This document shows, in pieces, positions 61,407 through 64,000 of a stretch of 64,000 nt of DNA. The position numbers were made by a program, and so were the translations under genes. Every line of letters starts with the position of its first letter. Position 1 is the stretch's first letter. The stretch is from JBKQVT01 sp963727245 (GTDB lineage Bacteria > Planctomycetota > Planctomycetia > Pirellulales > Thermoguttaceae): the NCBI GenBank assembly GCA_963727245.1, contig CAVSFO010000004.1, forward strand, positions 372,001 through 436,000. Reading direction: 5' to 3'. The notes beneath the pieces were generated by a model. It was not told where the DNA came from. It did no database searches and worked only from the letters and a program-made list of their open reading frames with translations.

Positions 61407-62306
61407 GTGACGACGGGGGCAAAATTCGACTTGCGCCACGTTTGCTTCGAGGGCAAGCAGGCTCCCCTGCCCCGCCGGGAAGCCCCGCCCAGGATTTGCC
61501 GGCTCTGCGGCCCCTCGCGGGCGCCGCTTGTCACCACCGAGCCTAGCGACGGCTTCCTCGATTGGGTCATCGGCCGGGCCGGGCTCGATGCGACCCTCTA
61601 CCGGGGTGAGCCGCTGCTGCGACGGCTGCCCGCCTGTCTGCGGACGCTCAAGGTCCGCTCGGTCGAGGAGGCCCGCAAGCTGTTGGAGGACCGGCCCGAT
61701 CTGCTTCCGGCTGCGGTGAGCGCGCTCTTGATCGGAGTGACCGAGTTCTTCCGCGACCGCGCGGTATTCGAGAAGCTGCGGGCGGAAGTCCTGCCGCAGT
61801 TGGCCGCCAAAGAGGGGCCGCTGCGGATTTGGAGCGCAGGGTGTGCCTCGGGTGAGGAACTCTACAGCCTGGCCATCCTGCTAGACGAGGCCGGCCTGTT
61901 GGAGCGGAGCTTCCTCTTGGGCACCGACTGCCGGATCGAAGCCGTCGAGCGCGCCTGCGCGGCACTCTATGACGGGGCGGCGGTGCGGCCGTTGGAACCG
62001 GACGTTCGCCAGCGGTATTTCGGGCCGGTGGGCAACCGGTGGCGGCCGGTCGAGCCGCTGCGACGGCAGACCTGTTGGAAGGTCGCCGATCTGGCCGAGA
62101 AGATCGAGGACGGCCCCTGGGACATCATCCTCTGGCGAAACCTGGCCATCTACCTGACCGCGAAACCGGCAGCCGCCATCTGGCGGCAGTTGACCGGCGC
62201 TCTTTCGGCCGGCGGGTTCTTGATCGCCGGCAAGGCCGAGTGGCCGCCCCCGGGGCTGGGCCTGCGGTCCTTGTGCCGATGCGTCTATCGCAGGAGTGAC
62301 CCATGA
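61407..62306 (+). CDS. CheR-type protein methyltransferase
   Basis: 299 residues from a GTG preceded by AGGAGGGCGAGG. CheR enzymes methylate glutamates of chemoreceptors or related sensor proteins. SVEEARKLLEDRPDLLPAAV and SALLIGVTEFFRDRAVFEKL are the helical domain and substrate block. RIWSAGCASGEELYSLAILL binds SAM, GTDCRIEAVERACAALYDGA and DIILWRNLAIYL are the later blocks. The first 45 residues, with CRLC, are not typical. Adjacent to a sensor kinase with CHASE3, as in chemosensory or two-component modules that lack a flagellar system. Confidence 0.8.
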   Translation: MTTGAKFDLRHVCFEGKQAPLPRREAPPRICRLCGPSRAPLVTTEPSDGFLDWVIGRAGLDATLYRGEPLLRRLPACLRTLKVRSVEEARKLLEDRPDLLPAAVSALLIGVTEFFRDRAVFEKLRAEVLPQLAAKEGPLRIWSAGCASGEELYSLAILLDEAGLLERSFLLGTDCRIEAVERACAALYDGAAVRPLEPDVRQRYFGPVGNRWRPVEPLRRQTCWKVADLAEKIEDGPWDIILWRNLAIYLTAKPAAAIWRQLTGALSAGGFLIAGKAEWPPPGLGLRSLCRCVYRRSDP

Positions 62307-62331
62307 GCGACGACCGGCGGAGGGATGCACG

Positions 62332-64000
62332 ATGAGAAGCGGAGCCAGACTTGCCGCGGGCTTGGCCCTGGGCCTGACGATGATCGTCACCCTGACGGTC
62401 GGTTTCTTTTGGGCCGTCCAGCGCCAATCGGAAGCGAACCGACAGGTGATTCGCACGCACCAGGTCCTGGAGAACCTGGAAAGCGCGATCTCGCTGCTCA
62501 AGGACGCCGAGACCGGGCAGCGCGGCTTCCTCTTGACCGGCCAGGATCAATACCTCGATCCCTACAATGCGGCCACGAAGTCGATCAAGCAGAAGCTGGA
62601 TGCCGTCGGCGATCTGGCGAAGGACAACCCGGCCCAGCACGAGACTCTCCAGCGGGTTCGCGCCCTGACGGCCGACAAACTGGCTGAACTTGCGAAAACG
62701 ATCCAACTGCGCCGGGACCGCGGTACGGAGGCCGCCCGGGCGGAGGTCCTCACCGGCCGGGGCGAGCGGATCATGGACGACATCCGCGCCGCCGTCAATA
62801 GCATGGAGCAGGAAGAACAGCGCCTGCTGGCGGTCTTCGTACCGCCGCGGCCGCGGCCGCCAAGGAAAATACCACCTTGACGATCGGCGTTTGGATGCCC
62901 GCGTCGTTGCTGGTGCTGGCCCTGGCCGCCCTGGCCCTCTGCGCATCGCCGGATTTGGAGGCCCCGGCGAACCGTCGCCCGCCCGCGGCCGGAAATGGGC
63001 GTCTATCGCCGGCCGCTACGGCTCGGCGGTGATCGCCGTCGCCGTGGCGGCGGTGTTGCGCAAGGCTGCTGGTCGCGGCCTTTGGCGATCTGCCCACGTT
63101 TGTCACTTTCTATCCGGCCGTGCTGTTGGTGGCAACTCTCGGCGGCGGCGGGCCGGGAATCCTGGCCACGGTGCTCTCGGCGCTGGCGTCCGATTACTGG
63201 TTCATCCCGCCGTATGGGTCGTTGACCATCGCCGCGCCGAATGACGCCTTGGGCCTGGGAATCTTCACCGCCACCAGTTTCTTCTTGTCCGTCCTGATGG
63301 AGCAGCTCCGCCGTGCCCGCTGGGCCGCTGCCTTCGGAGTGGCGCAGCACGAGCGGGCGGAGGAACTGTCGCGGCAAAACGACGAGCTGACGCGACAGTC
63401 GGAAGAACTCTCGCAGCAGGCGGAAGAGTTGACCCAGCAGACGGAGGAACTGACGCAGCAGTCGGAGGAGATGTCCTGTCAGAACGAGGAACTCCAGGCG
63501 CAGGGCGAGGTGATCCGGTCCTTGAACACCGCCTTGACGCGCCGCGAAGACCTTTTGCAAAAACTGCTCGAAGCGGCCCACCTGGCCGGCAGCGCGGAAA
63601 CGGCCATGCAAGAGGTCTGCGCGGCGGCCCCGGGCATTTTCGGCGAGCCGATCACCGCCGTGGCCGTCTACCAGCAGCAGGCCGACCGGCTGGTGATTCA
63701 CGCCACGGCGGGCGTGGGCGAGGGCGGCGGGTTGCCGGAGTCGCGGCCGGCCGGGCAGACGCTGGCGGAAATGGTCATCCACGAGAACCGCACCGCCTGC
63801 CTCAACGACGCCTCGCTCCGCCCCGACGTGGTGATGCTGAATGTCGCCGGCCAGACGCCCTACCAGGCCGCCCTCTGCGCCCCCATGCAGGCCGAGGGCC
63901 GCGCCTTCGGCGCCGTCGGCATTTACAGCCACGCCAAGCACGAGTGGACCGCCGAGCAGTTCCGCCTGGCCGAGTGGCTGGCCGACCAGTGCGCCCGCAT
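62332..64000 (+). CDS. Sensor histidine kinase N-terminal part: CHASE3, DUF4118, coiled coil, GAF (3' partial)
   Basis: The gene starts MRSGARLAAGLALGLTMIVT with GGAGGGA 10 bases upstream. A membrane helix leads to a CHASE3 sensor (about 30-165: VLENLESAISLLKDAETGQR, GFLLTGQDQYLDPYN). Frame breaks near 62830, 62935 and 63066 separate it from a second membrane segment and a KdpD-like DUF4118 region (FGDLPTFVTFYPAVLLVATL, then ALASDYWFIPPYGSLTIAAP). A Glu/Gln coiled coil repeats (EELTRQSEELSQQAEELTQQ) and a GAF-like domain (EVCAAAPGIFGEPITAVAVY) run to the edge. The kinase core must lie beyond. Breaks are probably read errors; two genes are the alternative. Confidence 0.65.

Overview
The window looks like a chromosomal segment of a high-GC planctomycete, probably from a metagenome or single-organism long-read assembly. 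The evidence is family content: two secreted S53-type peptidases with the planctomycete N-terminal export motif (F-E-Q-L-E-S-R-x-L-L-x-A), an ECF sigma factor next to a zinc-ribbon Ser/Thr kinase, DUF1573 and DUF4337 proteins, a tricorn-like protease, a YidC with a PDZ insert, and many small paralogous proteins with PulG-like C-termini. I saw no rRNA, tRNA, CRISPR array or phage module.

Layout. 1-4.7 kb is a degenerate accessory zone: a propeller protein cut by the window edge, remnants of a polymorphic-toxin-like module and of an Ig-like protein, a REP-associated transposase with flanking repeats, and a broken methyltransferase. 4.9-10.3 kb holds a tricorn-family protease and a convergent ABC-F ATPase. 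10.6-15.8 kb holds the two paralogous S53 peptidases and a radical SAM/SPASM protein. 15.9-24.7 kb (minus strand) is a paralog-rich block with HEAT, zinc-ribbon and small membrane proteins, and the sigma factor/kinase pair. 24.7-28.3 kb has a TPP-dependent 2-oxoacid decarboxylase, SerC and a NUDIX hydrolase. 28.4-34.8 kb has a CDF metal transporter and a YhaO/YhaN (SbcCD-like) nuclease/ATPase pair. 34.9-42.4 kb has a sirtuin, an ABC-2 permease, an AI-2E exporter family protein and a flippase/GT2/membrane-protein operon. 42.6-57.4 kb is mostly housekeeping: MnmE, YidC, a phosphoesterase, TsaB, HemL, a zincin, BshB1-like deacetylase, RluD-like synthase, TPR protein, UvrD/Rep helicase and DUF1573. 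57.6-64 kb has a DUF4337/899-residue operon and a CheR-like methyltransferase followed by a CHASE3/DUF4118/GAF sensor kinase that runs off the edge.

Two themes cut across the window. First, at least a dozen families of GC-rich palindromic or low-complexity repeats (lettered A-L below) fill nearly every intergenic gap. Several enter coding sequence in frame: the kinase catalytic domain, MnmE switch II, and the C-termini of TsaB, HemL, the CDF transporter and the radical SAM protein. Others supply a leader, a stop codon or a terminator-like hairpin to unrelated genes. Three elements are flanked by direct repeats, which suggests they move. This is the most interesting system here and is reminiscent of the protein-coding palindromic elements of Rickettsia.

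Second, about fifteen one-base frameshifts interrupt otherwise intact, conserved genes (serC, mnmE, the ABC-F gene, the YhaN-like gene, the sirtuin, DUF1573, the radical SAM gene, the sensor kinase). That density fits uncorrected sequencing indels better than biology, so I give these as single genes with the break positions stated.
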